Source: Aliarcobacter sp.
Lineage (GTDB): Bacteria; Campylobacterota; Campylobacteria; Campylobacterales; Arcobacteraceae
Direction: 5' to 3'
Assembly (NCBI GenBank): GCA_028690445.1
Contig: JAQVBE010000003.1
Coordinates: 120,778-184,777 of the forward strand
DNA: 64,000 nucleotides
A program made the translations under genes and the position numbers. Positions within the stretch are counted from its first letter, which is position 1, and every line of letters begins with the position of its first letter. Positions 10,649-18,853 of the stretch are shown here, piece after piece. The notes below the pieces were generated by a model. It ran no database searches, was not told where the DNA came from, and saw only the letters and a list, made by a program, of their open reading frames with translations.

Positions 10649-10668
10649 CTGACCCTTTTAAGGGGCAG
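10649..10668. terminator. Hairpin between convergent genes
   Basis: The sequence CTGACCCTTTTAAGGGGCAG folds into a hairpin with nine pairs and one A/G mismatch. It lies between the end of the 77-aa gene and the end of cobB on the other strand. A clear T-run is missing on both sides, so this is a candidate bidirectional terminator only. Confidence 0.4.
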
Positions 10669-10690
10669 ATTATGAGGAGATACAACTCTA

Positions 10691-11959
10691 TTATAATAGA
10701 TACTTTTTTATTTTATTAAAATTATTTCTCAACATTGTATGTAAATATGTTCCAAATACATTTTCATTTTTAAAAGCAGCGTATGTACCATCTTGTGAAG
10801 TTTTCTTATAAAGTTTGTATTCCCCTACTTTTTCTTCATCAATTAATTTTGTAAAATGAAAAGCATGACCTGTAATACCTAATTCATTTTCATAATAACC
10901 CATTCGATAAAATCTTTTTCCTAAAGTAAAATCTAAATCTAATAATCCCATCATTTTTCTATCATCAACCCTATTTGATAGAAATAATAATCCAGCGCAT
11001 TCACCATATATTTTTTTATTTTGTTTTGCATGAGTCAATAATGAATTTTTAAAATCATTTGAATTTTCTATTTTTTCATAAGCCTCTTTTGTTTCTATAT
11101 ACCCGCCAACAATAAAAACAACATCGGCATCTAAAGGGATAAGTTCATCATTTATGGTATTTACAACTGTCACTTTTGTAAAAGTTTCTTTTAAAAATTC
11201 TAAATTATCATGATACAAAAAAGAGAAATTATCATCATTTACCAAAGCTATATGTTTATCATAAATTTCTACTTTTTCAAAAGGATACTCTTCTATTTTT
11301 TGAGTTTTAGAATTTGCAATAATCTCTAATTTTTCTAAATCTATATGTTTTAAAACCTCTTTTGACATGAGTTCAAGTTTTTCTATTTTATTATCTTTTA
11401 AATCAAGTCCAAGATGGGTAGAATCTAAAGTATCAAGTCTATTTTGAATCCAACCTAAAACTACAACATCATCAAAATCTTTTTCCACTTGATTTTTGAT
11501 TAATTCAAAATGACCAAGTGATGAGATATAATTAAAAACCACTGCTTTTATAGTATTTCCCTCTTGATAAGTTTTAAGACCTTTTATCACAGCACTTAAA
11601 GTAATATACGAGCCACTTCCATCTAAAACTATAATTGTAGGAATATTTAAAAGTTTTGTAACATCATAAGCAGAAGCATTTTTATCCATACCATCATAAA
11701 ACCCCATAACTCCTTCAAGAATAGAAATATTTTTATCACTATATTTATTAAAAAGCCATTTAACTTGGTTCTCATTCATAATACAAGTATCAAGATTTAT
11801 ACTAGGCGTTTGACAAATTTTTTGATGAAAAAGTGGATCTATAAAATCAGGTCCTATTTTAAATGGTCGAACAGATTTTTTATAATGATACAAAAGTGCC
11901 GTAGTTAAAGTTGTTTTTCCTTGATTTGATGCAATTGCACTTATACATATAGCTTTTAT
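10691..11959 (-). CDS. cobB: Cobyrinate/hydrogenobyrinate a,c-diamide synthase, apparent ATA start
   Basis: CobB/CbiA amidates corrin ring side chains with ATP and glutamine. The frame encodes an N-terminal P-loop (SAIASNQGKTTLTTALL), then RPFKIGPDFIDPLFH, and a C-terminal class I glutamine amidotransferase domain with the nucleophile region YGECAGLLFLS. Any ATG/GTG/TTG start lies after the P-loop: the first is TTG at 11893, which would remove it. Upstream, the frame is open only back to an in-frame TAA just before AAGGA. Six bases after that AAGGA is ATA (11959-11957), giving (M)KAICISAIASNQGK and 422 residues. It is last in the corrinoid uptake cluster. Confidence 0.82.
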   Translation of the reverse strand: MKAICISAIASNQGKTTLTTALLYHYKKSVRPFKIGPDFIDPLFHQKICQTPSINLDTCIMNENQVKWLFNKYSDKNISILEGVMGFYDGMDKNASAYDVTKLLNIPTIIVLDGSGSYITLSAVIKGLKTYQEGNTIKAVVFNYISSLGHFELIKNQVEKDFDDVVVLGWIQNRLDTLDSTHLGLDLKDNKIEKLELMSKEVLKHIDLEKLEIIANSKTQKIEEYPFEKVEIYDKHIALVNDDNFSFLYHDNLEFLKETFTKVTVVNTINDELIPLDADVVFIVGGYIETKEAYEKIENSNDFKNSLLTHAKQNKKIYGECAGLLFLSNRVDDRKMMGLLDLDFTLGKRFYRMGYYENELGITGHAFHFTKLIDEEKVGEYKLYKKTSQDGTYAAFKNENVFGTYLHTMLRNNFNKIKKYLL

Positions 11960-11982
11960 TTTAAATCCTTATAAAATTAATT

Positions 11983-12942
11983 TTATACTCTTTTATTTCT
12001 TCTAATTAATAAATAAACAAAAAATGGTGCTCCAATAAAGGCAGTTACCACACCTATTGGCAAACTTGAATCTGTATTTAAATTTCTTGAAATTAAATCT
12101 GAAAATACCAAAAATATTCCTCCAAAGAAAAATACTGGGAAAAATAGTTTATCGGCACTTTGTTTGTAAATTAGTTTTATTATGTGAGGAATTATAAGTC
12201 CTATAAATCCAATTGGTCCTACAAAACTTATACTAATCCCAACACTCAAAGATACTACAACTAAAAGAAGTAAACTTATTTTATTTACATTTAAACCCTT
12301 TAAAAAAGCCGTATCATTACAAATAAGCAGTAATTTTATTTTATCTTTATTAAAACGTACAACAAAATAAAATATAAAACTTACAAGCATTACAACTATT
12401 CCACTTGAAAATCCAACCGTATCTAAACTTCCAAGAGTAAATCTAACTATTGAATAGTTTTCTTGTAAGTTACTCATATAAAAAACTAACATCAAAGCTG
12501 AGCTATAAAAATATGATAAGGCAATTCCTATTAATAAAATTGAGTTTGTTGAAACTGCAACTGAATTTTTATTTATCTGTTTAGAGATGAAATATAGAAT
12601 CAAAATAGTAATAATTGAACCAAATACAGATGAAATACTCATATGTAAAAATGGAAAAAATACAATTGAAATAGCTGTAAAAAGTGTAGTTCCACTGGCA
12701 ATTCCCAAAGTATATGGAGTTATTAGTTGATTTTTAAAAATAATTTGAAAAATCAATCCTCCCAAAGCTAAAATTCCACCAACAAAAAAAGCTAATAGAA
12801 CCCTTGAAACTCTTAAATCCCAAAATATAGTATATGTTGTTGAAGTTGGCTCTACAATATCTTTTAATGAAATTGAAATTTCCCCTAAAAATGGAGCAAC
12901 ACAAACTATGATAAAACTAATTAGATATAAAAATATTTTCAT
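11983..12942 (-). CDS. btuC: FecCD-type ABC permease (vitamin B12/corrinoid uptake)
   Basis: 319 residues, about nine or ten membrane helices, with the FecCD/BtuC pattern: LRVSRVLLAFFVGGILALGG near residue 45-65, and the cytoplasmic coupling region GPIGFIGLIIPHI. It forms the inner-membrane channel with the adjacent ATPase and binding protein. It overlaps the ATPase gene by 4 bases. The assignment to corrinoids rather than ferric siderophores rests on the downstream cobB and is inference. Confidence 0.82.
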   Translation of the reverse strand: MKIFLYLISFIIVCVAPFLGEISISLKDIVEPTSTTYTIFWDLRVSRVLLAFFVGGILALGGLIFQIIFKNQLITPYTLGIASGTTLFTAISIVFFPFLHMSISSVFGSIITILILYFISKQINKNSVAVSTNSILLIGIALSYFYSSALMLVFYMSNLQENYSIVRFTLGSLDTVGFSSGIVVMLVSFIFYFVVRFNKDKIKLLLICNDTAFLKGLNVNKISLLLLVVVSLSVGISISFVGPIGFIGLIIPHIIKLIYKQSADKLFFPVFFFGGIFLVFSDLISRNLNTDSSLPIGVVTAFIGAPFFVYLLIRRNKRV

Positions 12943-13637
12943 AAATTTACCACCAAATGCTTATCCAATTTCATAATTGTATTATTATAAAATTTCTTAA
13001 GATTTTGATTTGAAAAAAACTCATCATGTTCTCCAAAAAATTGAATAATTCCATCACTTAAAAATAAAACTTTGTATTTTAAAGCATATGCTAAATCCAG
13101 ATTGTGAGTAATTACAATCTTTTGATTTAATAAATCTGAATTAAAAATCTCAAAAACCTCTTTTAATCTACTAATATCTAAATTTGCAGTTAATTCATCA
13201 AAAATAGTGATTTGCGCATTATGCATAATCGCACTTGCAAGAAGTAAAAGTTGTTTTTCTCCAGAACTAAATGATTTACAATATTTATCTTCTAATTTTC
13301 TAAGATTTAAAAGTTTTATCACTTCATCTATTTTTTGATTATTAACACTACCAATAAAGGAGAGTTCTAAAAACTCCCGTAATGTAACATATTCATCAAA
13401 AATAGAGAGTTTTGGAGGTATATAATTAATTAGTTGAGTTCTTTTAAAATCACTTATTTTTGATATATTTTCACCTAAAAGTTCAACTTTATCATTTGAA
13501 ATAAGATTTGATAAAACTTTTGCAAGGGTTGATTTTCCTGCTCCATTTTCACCTAATATTATTAAGTTTTCATTTTCTTTCAAAAAAAATGAGATTTCAT
13601 GTAAAATAGAACTATTGTAATTTTTTATTTCTAACAT
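12939..13637 (-). CDS. btuD: ABC transporter ATP-binding protein (corrinoid/siderophore type)
   Basis: 232 residues. Walker A is GENGAGKST near residue 30, the signature is FSSGEKQ, Walker B is ITIFDEL followed by the D-loop, and the H-loop is IVITHNLD. One ATPase of this kind drives a FecCD-type permease dimer. The signature starts SSGE instead of SGGQ, within the normal range. Its start lies inside the 3' end of the binding-protein gene (26-base overlap), which argues for one operon. Confidence 0.84.
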   Translation of the reverse strand: MLEIKNYNSSILHEISFFLKENENLIILGENGAGKSTLAKVLSNLISNDKVELLGENISKISDFKRTQLINYIPPKLSIFDEYVTLREFLELSFIGSVNNQKIDEVIKLLNLRKLEDKYCKSFSSGEKQLLLLASAIMHNAQITIFDELTANLDISRLKEVFEIFNSDLLNQKIVITHNLDLAYALKYKVLFLSDGIIQFFGEHDEFFSNQNLKKFYNNTIMKLDKHLVVNL

Positions 13638-14445
13638 TTTCTAATATCTTTTTAAAATCTTTTATAAAAAACTCTACTCTTTGACTTGGGATTCCAGCAT
13701 AAAGTTTATCTACTGTGTAAATGTTATCATCTTTTGAAGCATTTATTGGTAATTGTTTCCAAGCATTTATAATTTCATCTTGTTCTTGTTTTTTACCATC
13801 TAAAAATGGAGTTAAAAGAATTATAATATCAGGATTCATACCAATAATTTTTTCAGTATTTACAACTGGTTGGGCTGGATTTTCTGAATTATAAGCATTT
13901 TTATTTCCACTTTCTTTTATAATATCTTCAAAATATAAAAAATTTCCCGTCACATAAATCTGATTTGAAAGGGATTTTTTAGGACTTATTACAATCAAAA
14001 TCTTTTTATTTTCTACTATTGAATTTATAGATGATAAAGCATTATCTATATTTGATATTAACTCTTTTGCTTTTTCTTGTTTATCAAAAAAGTTTCCAAG
14101 TTCAGTAATTGTATTTTTTATTGATGAGATTGTATTTGTTTTATAACTCAAAGTTTTTATACCTAAAGCATTTAGATTAGAGTTTAATTTTTCATCATAA
14201 TCTTGCCCGATAACAACTGTTGGTTTTGCTTCGAGTAATTTTTCTAAAGAGATGTTGTTATATCCACCAATTTTTAGAATACCCTTTGATTCTTCTGGAA
14301 AATCACAATAATTTGTGTTTGCAACAACATTTGAACCAACACCTAAAGCAAATACAATCTCATTTATTGAAGGAGAGAGAGTTACAATTCTCTCTTCCGC
14401 CAACAAATTTATACATAAAATTAGTATAAATAAAATTTTTTTCAT
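13612..14445 (-). CDS. btuF: Periplasmic corrinoid-binding protein (BtuF-like)
   Basis: 277 residues with a signal peptide (about 1-16, ending LLAEE). The mature protein starts RIVTLSPSINEIVFALG and contains the NYCDFPEE and KPTVVIG segments of class III (helical backbone) binding proteins. It hands substrate to the BtuC-like permease. It lies two bases downstream of the outer-membrane receptor gene. Confidence 0.84.
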   Translation of the reverse strand: MKKILFILILCINLLAEERIVTLSPSINEIVFALGVGSNVVANTNYCDFPEESKGILKIGGYNNISLEKLLEAKPTVVIGQDYDEKLNSNLNALGIKTLSYKTNTISSIKNTITELGNFFDKQEKAKELISNIDNALSSINSIVENKKILIVISPKKSLSNQIYVTGNFLYFEDIIKESGNKNAYNSENPAQPVVNTEKIIGMNPDIIILLTPFLDGKKQEQDEIINAWKQLPINASKDDNIYTVDKLYAGIPSQRVEFFIKDFKKILENVRNKKLQ

Positions 14446-14446
14446 A

Positions 14447-16279
14447 TTAGAAACTAGCCTTTAATCCAATATAAGCACTTCTTTCTTCAGTTGCGTATCC
14501 ATCAACTGTTTGATAATATTTATCAAATAAATTATTTACTTTTAAATATGCTTTATATGTTTTGTTAATATCATAATTTACAACTGAATTCCAAACTGTA
14601 TAGTTTCCAGTTTCGGCACCTGTTTTATTAACACCATTATATCTGTCTCCAATATATTGTCCATTTACATTAAAATGAAAATCTTTAATTCCATAATAAT
14701 CAACACCAAAACCAACTTGTTCTTTTGCTCGTCTAGCTAGTTCTTGTTCTTTATTATCTTCAGCACTTAATGCTGTATAATTTAGATTTAAAAAAGTATC
14801 TTCAAGCACATCTTTCTTATAAGCTAATTCATAACCTTTTAGAGTCGAAGTTCCATCTATATTTCCATATTTATATGTATTTGTATCAAAGTCAATCATA
14901 TCTTCTATTTTTGTATGGAAATAAGTTGCAGAGATACCTTTGTATTCAACTCCTAAATCATAACTTTTACTACTTTCAGGATTTATATTTTTGCTTCCAT
15001 AAATTGAATATAAATTGTATAAAGTTGGAACATTGTAAGCTGTACCATAATTTGAACTTACATTCAGTTCATTCCAAATATATTGTTTAACACCTACTTT
15101 TCCAGTTATTTTATTGTCAAATTTATCATATACATCTTTTCTTAATGATTCAGTTATTATTGTTTTACTATCATTAAATTTATTGCTATTTGTTAAAAAT
15201 AGTGCTTTGTTATCATATTTTTCATTAAGCTCATTTTTATGTTCAAAAGTTTTGTAATCAGTACCTAATAATACAAAAGCGTTATCATTTTGATATGGAA
15301 TATTAGTTTTTAAACCATATTCATTTACAATTCCATCAAAATAAGATGTTGAATTTGTTGCAGGATAATAGTATTCTCTATCAAAATCAGATCTTTTTAC
15401 TGAAACGTCTGTTGTTGCAAAATTATTTTTATTTTCATATGAAACAGTAGAAAATTGATCTTTTGTATTTGCTGTATTTAATGAATCACCACTTGTACCA
15501 TCAAAATTATTATCTGCATCTACAATGGTGTGTGATACGTCAATTTTATTTGAATCATTAAAATTATAACCTGCTTTTAAACTTGAAGTTAGATTTTTAT
15601 ATCCGTCATCTTCTAGCCCTAATTCATTACCTCTTTTTCCATAATTACGTGAAGATTTTTTTGCAAGAAAAGAAGAATAACCATCAGTGTCAGTCTTATA
15701 TACAGAACCTTTTAAATAATATTTATCTGTTTTATGAGATAAATTCATACCATATTTTTTAGTATCAAAAGAACCATATTCAACACTAGCATCACCATGT
15801 GTACCCGCTTTTGCACTTTTTGTAATAATATTAATTACACCAGCACTTGCATCTGCACCCCAAATACCACTTTGAGCACCTTTTACAACTTCAATTTGTT
15901 CAATATCATCTATCATTAAATGTTCAAACGGAGCACCACTTAATCCAGTAATATCGTTATATCTTATTCCATCTATTAAAACTAAAATTCTTTTTGAATC
16001 ATTTCCTCTAAGATAAACCGATGAAGAAGCACCAAAACTTCCATTACTTGTAAATGAGATACCAGGTATTGTATTTAAAGCATCAACTACACTTAAATAG
16101 TGTTTTTCTTCAATATCTTCTTTAGTAATAATATCAATATTAGAAGTAACATCTTTGATTGATTGAGTCGATTTAGTAGCACTTGTAACTGTAATTGTTT
16201 CTAAATTTTGAACTGAAAAAAGGTTTGTTGTAGCTAAAAGTAAACTTGTAATTAAGCTTGTAGATATTTTTTTTTGCAT
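14447..16279 (-). CDS. TonB-dependent outer-membrane receptor (BtuB-like)
   Basis: 610 residues: a signal peptide (about 1-23), a TonB-box-like segment (ETITVTSAT), a plug domain with the SVVDALNTIPGISF and VYLRGNDSKRILVLIDGI motifs, and a beta barrel ending in a terminal Phe (GLKASF), as expected for outer-membrane insertion. The length fits the small BtuB class. Position directly before btuF-btuD-btuC-cobB suggests corrinoid uptake, while the NosL/TauE genes upstream leave copper as an alternative. The ribosome binding site AGGAAAA is well placed. Confidence 0.85.
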   Translation of the reverse strand: MQKKISTSLITSLLLATTNLFSVQNLETITVTSATKSTQSIKDVTSNIDIITKEDIEEKHYLSVVDALNTIPGISFTSNGSFGASSSVYLRGNDSKRILVLIDGIRYNDITGLSGAPFEHLMIDDIEQIEVVKGAQSGIWGADASAGVINIITKSAKAGTHGDASVEYGSFDTKKYGMNLSHKTDKYYLKGSVYKTDTDGYSSFLAKKSSRNYGKRGNELGLEDDGYKNLTSSLKAGYNFNDSNKIDVSHTIVDADNNFDGTSGDSLNTANTKDQFSTVSYENKNNFATTDVSVKRSDFDREYYYPATNSTSYFDGIVNEYGLKTNIPYQNDNAFVLLGTDYKTFEHKNELNEKYDNKALFLTNSNKFNDSKTIITESLRKDVYDKFDNKITGKVGVKQYIWNELNVSSNYGTAYNVPTLYNLYSIYGSKNINPESSKSYDLGVEYKGISATYFHTKIEDMIDFDTNTYKYGNIDGTSTLKGYELAYKKDVLEDTFLNLNYTALSAEDNKEQELARRAKEQVGFGVDYYGIKDFHFNVNGQYIGDRYNGVNKTGAETGNYTVWNSVVNYDINKTYKAYLKVNNLFDKYYQTVDGYATEERSAYIGLKASF

Positions 16280-16305
16280 TATTTATTTTTCCTAATTTTT
16301 ATGTT

Positions 16306-16491
16306 TTATATGTTGTTTGTTGAATATAGTTTGCTTGGTTTTAATTGCTTTAATAGCAATAACTTAGTGATTTTTGGTATAGTATTTACTAAAATAGCAT
16401 GAATCATACAGTTAAAAGATTGCAGTTTTCTACTAACAGTCGCTGCTAAAATTCCAAAAAAACTAAAGTATTTTCTTGTTTTACTAATCAT
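16306..16491 (-). CDS. Small hypothetical protein (61 aa) within the uptake cluster
   Basis: The ATG is preceded by an almost ideal ribosome binding site (AAGGAGGAAATA), stronger than that of its neighbours, which supports real translation. The product is basic with a central hydrophobic/aromatic stretch (KYFSFFGILAATVSRKL), one Cys (28) and one His (31), and a Lys/Leu-rich end. No family is recognised. It lies between the TauE/SafE-like gene and the TonB receptor on the same strand. A small membrane-associated accessory protein or a regulatory leader ORF are both possible. Confidence 0.5.
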   Translation of the reverse strand: MISKTRKYFSFFGILAATVSRKLQSFNCMIHAILVNTIPKITKLLLLKQLKPSKLYSTNNI

Positions 16492-16531
16492 TATTTCCTC
16501 CTTTTTAAAATTTAATTTTGATTATTTTAAA

Positions 16532-17242
16532 CTAAATATGACAACTTAAAATTGATTTTGTTGGGTCAACCAAATATTCATAACCTAAATATCCTATATA
16601 AAATCCAAAGGCTATTACTAAAATTGAAGCTAATTTTATAAATAAACCTCTCAAATTTGATTGTTTAAACAATCCTACAAAAAATCCTAAAGAAAAAAGT
16701 GCAGGAACAGTGCTTAAACCAAATACTAGCATTACAAAAGCTCCCCAAAATGCACTTCCTGTACTAGCAGCGGTGATTGCAAAAACATACACAAAACCAC
16801 AGGGAAGTAAACCATTTAACATTCCTAAAAGATAGAAACTAAACAAAGATTGTGAACCCAAAAGTGCTTTAAATGTGTTTTGATAAAGAGGTGATTTTGA
16901 ACAACTATGTTCTAAAATAGTTAAAAACTTGATTTTCCCAAGGAGTGAAAGTCCAACTAAAATCATCATAAAACCTGTAATTAATAAAAATATTCCACTT
17001 GTCGTATTATCAAAAGTTACAACTCCACCAATAAGACCAAATAAAACTCCAAGAATCATATAAGTTGAAATTCGCCCAAAAGAATAAAGTAAATGGGCCA
17101 AAGCTTGAATTTTTTTTGTCCATTCATTTTTTATTTTTGTACTTGAATATGCAATTACAATTCCACCACACATTCCAACACAATGACCAAAAGAACCTAA
17201 AAATGCTATGGAAACAATTGTTATAATACTAATTGTTTCCAT
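16532..17242 (-). CDS. TauE/SafE (DsbD_2-like) membrane protein
   Basis: 236 residues, about six membrane helices. Two Cys-containing motifs sit in helices: GHCVGMCGG near residue 20-28 and NGLLPCGFVYVF in the middle. This is the urease-accessory/DsbD_2-like group annotated as sulfite exporter TauE/SafE, often found with copper and cytochrome assembly genes. Its start overlaps the NosL-like gene by 14 bases, so the two are translationally coupled. Transport of copper or reducing equivalents is inferred from context only. Confidence 0.75.
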   Translation of the reverse strand: METISIITIVSIAFLGSFGHCVGMCGGIVIAYSSTKIKNEWTKKIQALAHLLYSFGRISTYMILGVLFGLIGGVVTFDNTTSGIFLLITGFMMILVGLSLLGKIKFLTILEHSCSKSPLYQNTFKALLGSQSLFSFYLLGMLNGLLPCGFVYVFAITAASTGSAFWGAFVMLVFGLSTVPALFSLGFFVGLFKQSNLRGLFIKLASILVIAFGFYIGYLGYEYLVDPTKSILSCHI

Positions 17243-17744
17243 TATTTCCTAACAACTCTTTTTTAATATATGGATTTCTCAAATCCTCATTTCTTAAAAC
17301 TTTTAAAATAACTTCCTCAAAAGATATTAACCCTTCTTGTTTATTTTTAAAAGCTCCAAATCCATGTCCCATAGGAGTTGTATCGGTTCTATTAAACCAT
17401 GCATTTCTGGCATTAATATACTCATTTGTATCATTTGTATAAACCCATAAGATTACTTCTTTTTGAAATTTTATATTGTTATACCATAAAGCTAAACAAC
17501 CAATATCATCAAAAAACCAAGTTTTTCCATCAGGTGATACTGCTTGTGCTGAGTGTTTTTCTGAAAGCAATGTCATACCACATTGTGTATCTTGAAAATG
17601 ATTTGGAGTAATTTGAATTGGCTGAAAAGTATTATTTCCTGTTTGAATTACAGTCATCTGTTTTTTATTAGACATAGATAAAAATATTATAATTATTATT
17701 GCAATAATTGCAATTAGCGTAAGAGATGGTAAGATTTTTTTCAT
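17229..17744 (-). CDS. NosL-like copper-binding protein, membrane anchored
   Basis: 171 residues with an N-terminal hydrophobic anchor (about 7-24). The periplasmic part holds TQCGMTL and TPMGHGFGAF, the conserved Cys-Met and Met/His pieces of NosL, a Cu(I) chaperone known from nitrous oxide reductase clusters. No nosZ is present in the window, so a different copper client is likely. NosL is normally a lipoprotein; here a transmembrane anchor replaces the lipobox. A TATAAT box and a TTTGGAG ribosome binding site lie directly upstream. Confidence 0.75.
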   Translation of the reverse strand: MKKILPSLTLIAIIAIIIIIFLSMSNKKQMTVIQTGNNTFQPIQITPNHFQDTQCGMTLLSEKHSAQAVSPDGKTWFFDDIGCLALWYNNIKFQKEVILWVYTNDTNEYINARNAWFNRTDTTPMGHGFGAFKNKQEGLISFEEVILKVLRNEDLRNPYIKKELLGNNGNN

Positions 17745-17767
17745 TGAAACTCCAAAATAGAATTTGT

Positions 17768-17773
17768 ATTATA
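17768..17773 (-). promoter_or_regulatory. -10 element for the NosL-like gene
   Basis: TATAAT on the minus strand, about 25 bases before the start codon. This gives the NosL-TauE cluster its own promoter, downstream of the terminator at 17808-17841. Confidence 0.5.
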
Positions 17774-17807
17774 TTCACTTGTATATAAAATTTAGTTTAT
17801 TGATGGT

Positions 17808-17841
17808 AAAAAAAAGGCTTCACATGGGAATCTGTGAAGCC
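17808..17841 (-). terminator. Rho-independent terminator of the putative sRNA
   Basis: GGCTTCACA and TGTGAAGCC form a perfect 9-bp stem with an 8-base loop, followed on the minus strand by eight T. It is among the strongest terminators in the window. No protein gene on the minus strand ends before it, which implies a short untranslated transcript. Confidence 0.85.
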
Positions 17842-17920
17842 ATATTCAAATCTATTTAAGTTTATAGGATACCAAATAAATGTATTTAGTAGTAGGAGGA
17901 TTTAATATAAATATCCTATA
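17808..17920 (-). ncRNA. Putative small RNA with CCUCC loop
   Basis: On the minus strand, a TAAAAT -10-like element (17932-17927) is followed after about seven bases by a 9-bp stem TATAGGATA/TATCCTATA (17920-17912 with 17871-17863). It closes a 40-base loop that contains AAATCCTCCTACTAC. A short linker follows, then a perfect terminator. The total is about 113 nt. This is the layout of trans-acting bacterial sRNAs, and the loop motif could pair with AGGAGG ribosome binding sites. It could instead be a leader attenuator of the NosL-like gene, but that gene appears to have its own promoter. No known riboswitch class is recognised. Confidence 0.5.
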
Positions 17921-18059
17921 TGTGAAATTTTATCAACTCAATTATTAAAATAAGATAAACTTTATCCTCTTTACTTACTTTTTTAAAAATTCTATTTAAT
18001 CTTACTTTATATTTTAAATAATATAATACAAATCAATATAAAAATAAGGATTATTATTT

Positions 18060-18683
18060 ATGCGCTTAATAATGTTTGATATGGATGGAACACTTATAGA
18101 TAGTGGTTTAGCTATTACAAATACAATAAATTATGTTAGAGTTAATTTGGGTTTTGAAAAATTAGAAAAAGATTATATTTTAGAAAAAATAAATGATCCG
18201 GCTATAAATTCTGCTGAATTTTTTTATGGAACAAAAGAGTTTACACCACAACAAACAAAACTTTTTGAAGAGTATTACAATATTCATTGTTTAACTGATT
18301 TAGTTGTTTATGATGGAATTTCTAAATTAATTAATGATTTAAGTAAAGATTTTACTCTTGCGGTTGCAACAAATGCAAACTCTAATTATGCACATAAAAT
18401 GTTAAATCATGTCGGGATTGGACATTATTTTAAAACTATTTTAGGATATGACAGCGTAAAAAATCCAAAACCACATCCTGAAATGGTAAATAAAATACTT
18501 GATATTCACAATGTTTCAAGTCAAAATGCCCAATTAATTGGAGATTCACACAAAGATATAATGGCAGCCTCAAAAGCTGGAGTTGATTCTGTTTTAGTAA
18601 ATTGGGGATTTTCAAATCATGAAAAAGATGCTATTGAAACAGTTGAAGAGTTAGAAAAAAAAATATTTGAGAAATTTAAATAG
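18060..18683 (+). CDS. HAD family hydrolase (phosphoglycolate phosphatase-like)
   Basis: 207 residues. Motif I is FDMDGTLID (nucleophile Asp7, acid Asp9), motif II lies in LAVATNAN, and motifs III/IV are KPHPEM and IGDSHKDIMAASKAG. A helical cap sits between motifs I and II, as in PGP/Gph-type HAD phosphatases. It is probably a cytoplasmic phosphatase of small phosphorylated metabolites. The 315-base gap upstream holds its promoter region and the divergent sRNA candidate. Confidence 0.85.
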   Translation: MRLIMFDMDGTLIDSGLAITNTINYVRVNLGFEKLEKDYILEKINDPAINSAEFFYGTKEFTPQQTKLFEEYYNIHCLTDLVVYDGISKLINDLSKDFTLAVATNANSNYAHKMLNHVGIGHYFKTILGYDSVKNPKPHPEMVNKILDIHNVSSQNAQLIGDSHKDIMAASKAGVDSVLVNWGFSNHEKDAIETVEELEKKIFEKFK

Positions 18684-18691
18684 GTTTTAAA

Positions 18692-18853
18692 ATGTTTGAA
18701 AAAATCAGAAAACTATTTAGAAAACAAAAAGCTTTTCCATGTATTATTTGGGATGGAAAGGTTATTAAATATTTAGATTTAACGCAAAAACAAATAGACA
18801 AAATGCAAGAAAAAAATAAAAATCTAATGATTACAAAAAAAGAGGATTGTTAA
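18692..18853 (+). CDS. Small hypothetical protein (53 aa)
   Basis: An ATG nine bases after the HAD stop codon opens a 53-residue frame ending at TAA 18851-18853. Its last four bases overlap the end of rsuA on the opposite strand. The product is basic and hydrophilic, with the segment AFPCIIWDGKVIKYLDL. The AGG in the intergenic TAGGTTTT is a weak ribosome binding site. Tight spacing suggests cotranscription with the HAD gene. No family is recognised. Confidence 0.5.
   Translation: MFEKIRKLFRKQKAFPCIIWDGKVIKYLDLTQKQIDKMQEKNKNLMITKKEDC

Noticed and set aside
14770..15090. 106-residue open frame on the plus strand within the TonB receptor gene
   Set aside because: It is rich in Leu/Tyr/His as expected for the antisense frame of an Asn/Lys/Tyr-rich gene and has no ribosome binding site; the same holds for the plus-strand frames opposite the MCP genes.
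16280..16531. Region before the TonB receptor considered as a cobalamin riboswitch
   Set aside because: No B12-box or GCC-rich core is present; instead there is an ATG frame with an ideal ribosome binding site, so a small gene is more likely.
17817..17841. Seven-codon leader ORF (ATG GCT TCA CAG ATT CCC ATG TGA) inside the terminator on the minus strand
   Set aside because: No ribosome binding site lies before it and its codons are dictated by the hairpin; it is taken as chance.
17894..17950. AGGAGG followed after seven bases by ATA on the plus strand, resembling the ATA starts seen elsewhere
   Set aside because: It would code for only 13 residues and lies opposite the sRNA loop, which explains the AGGAGG.
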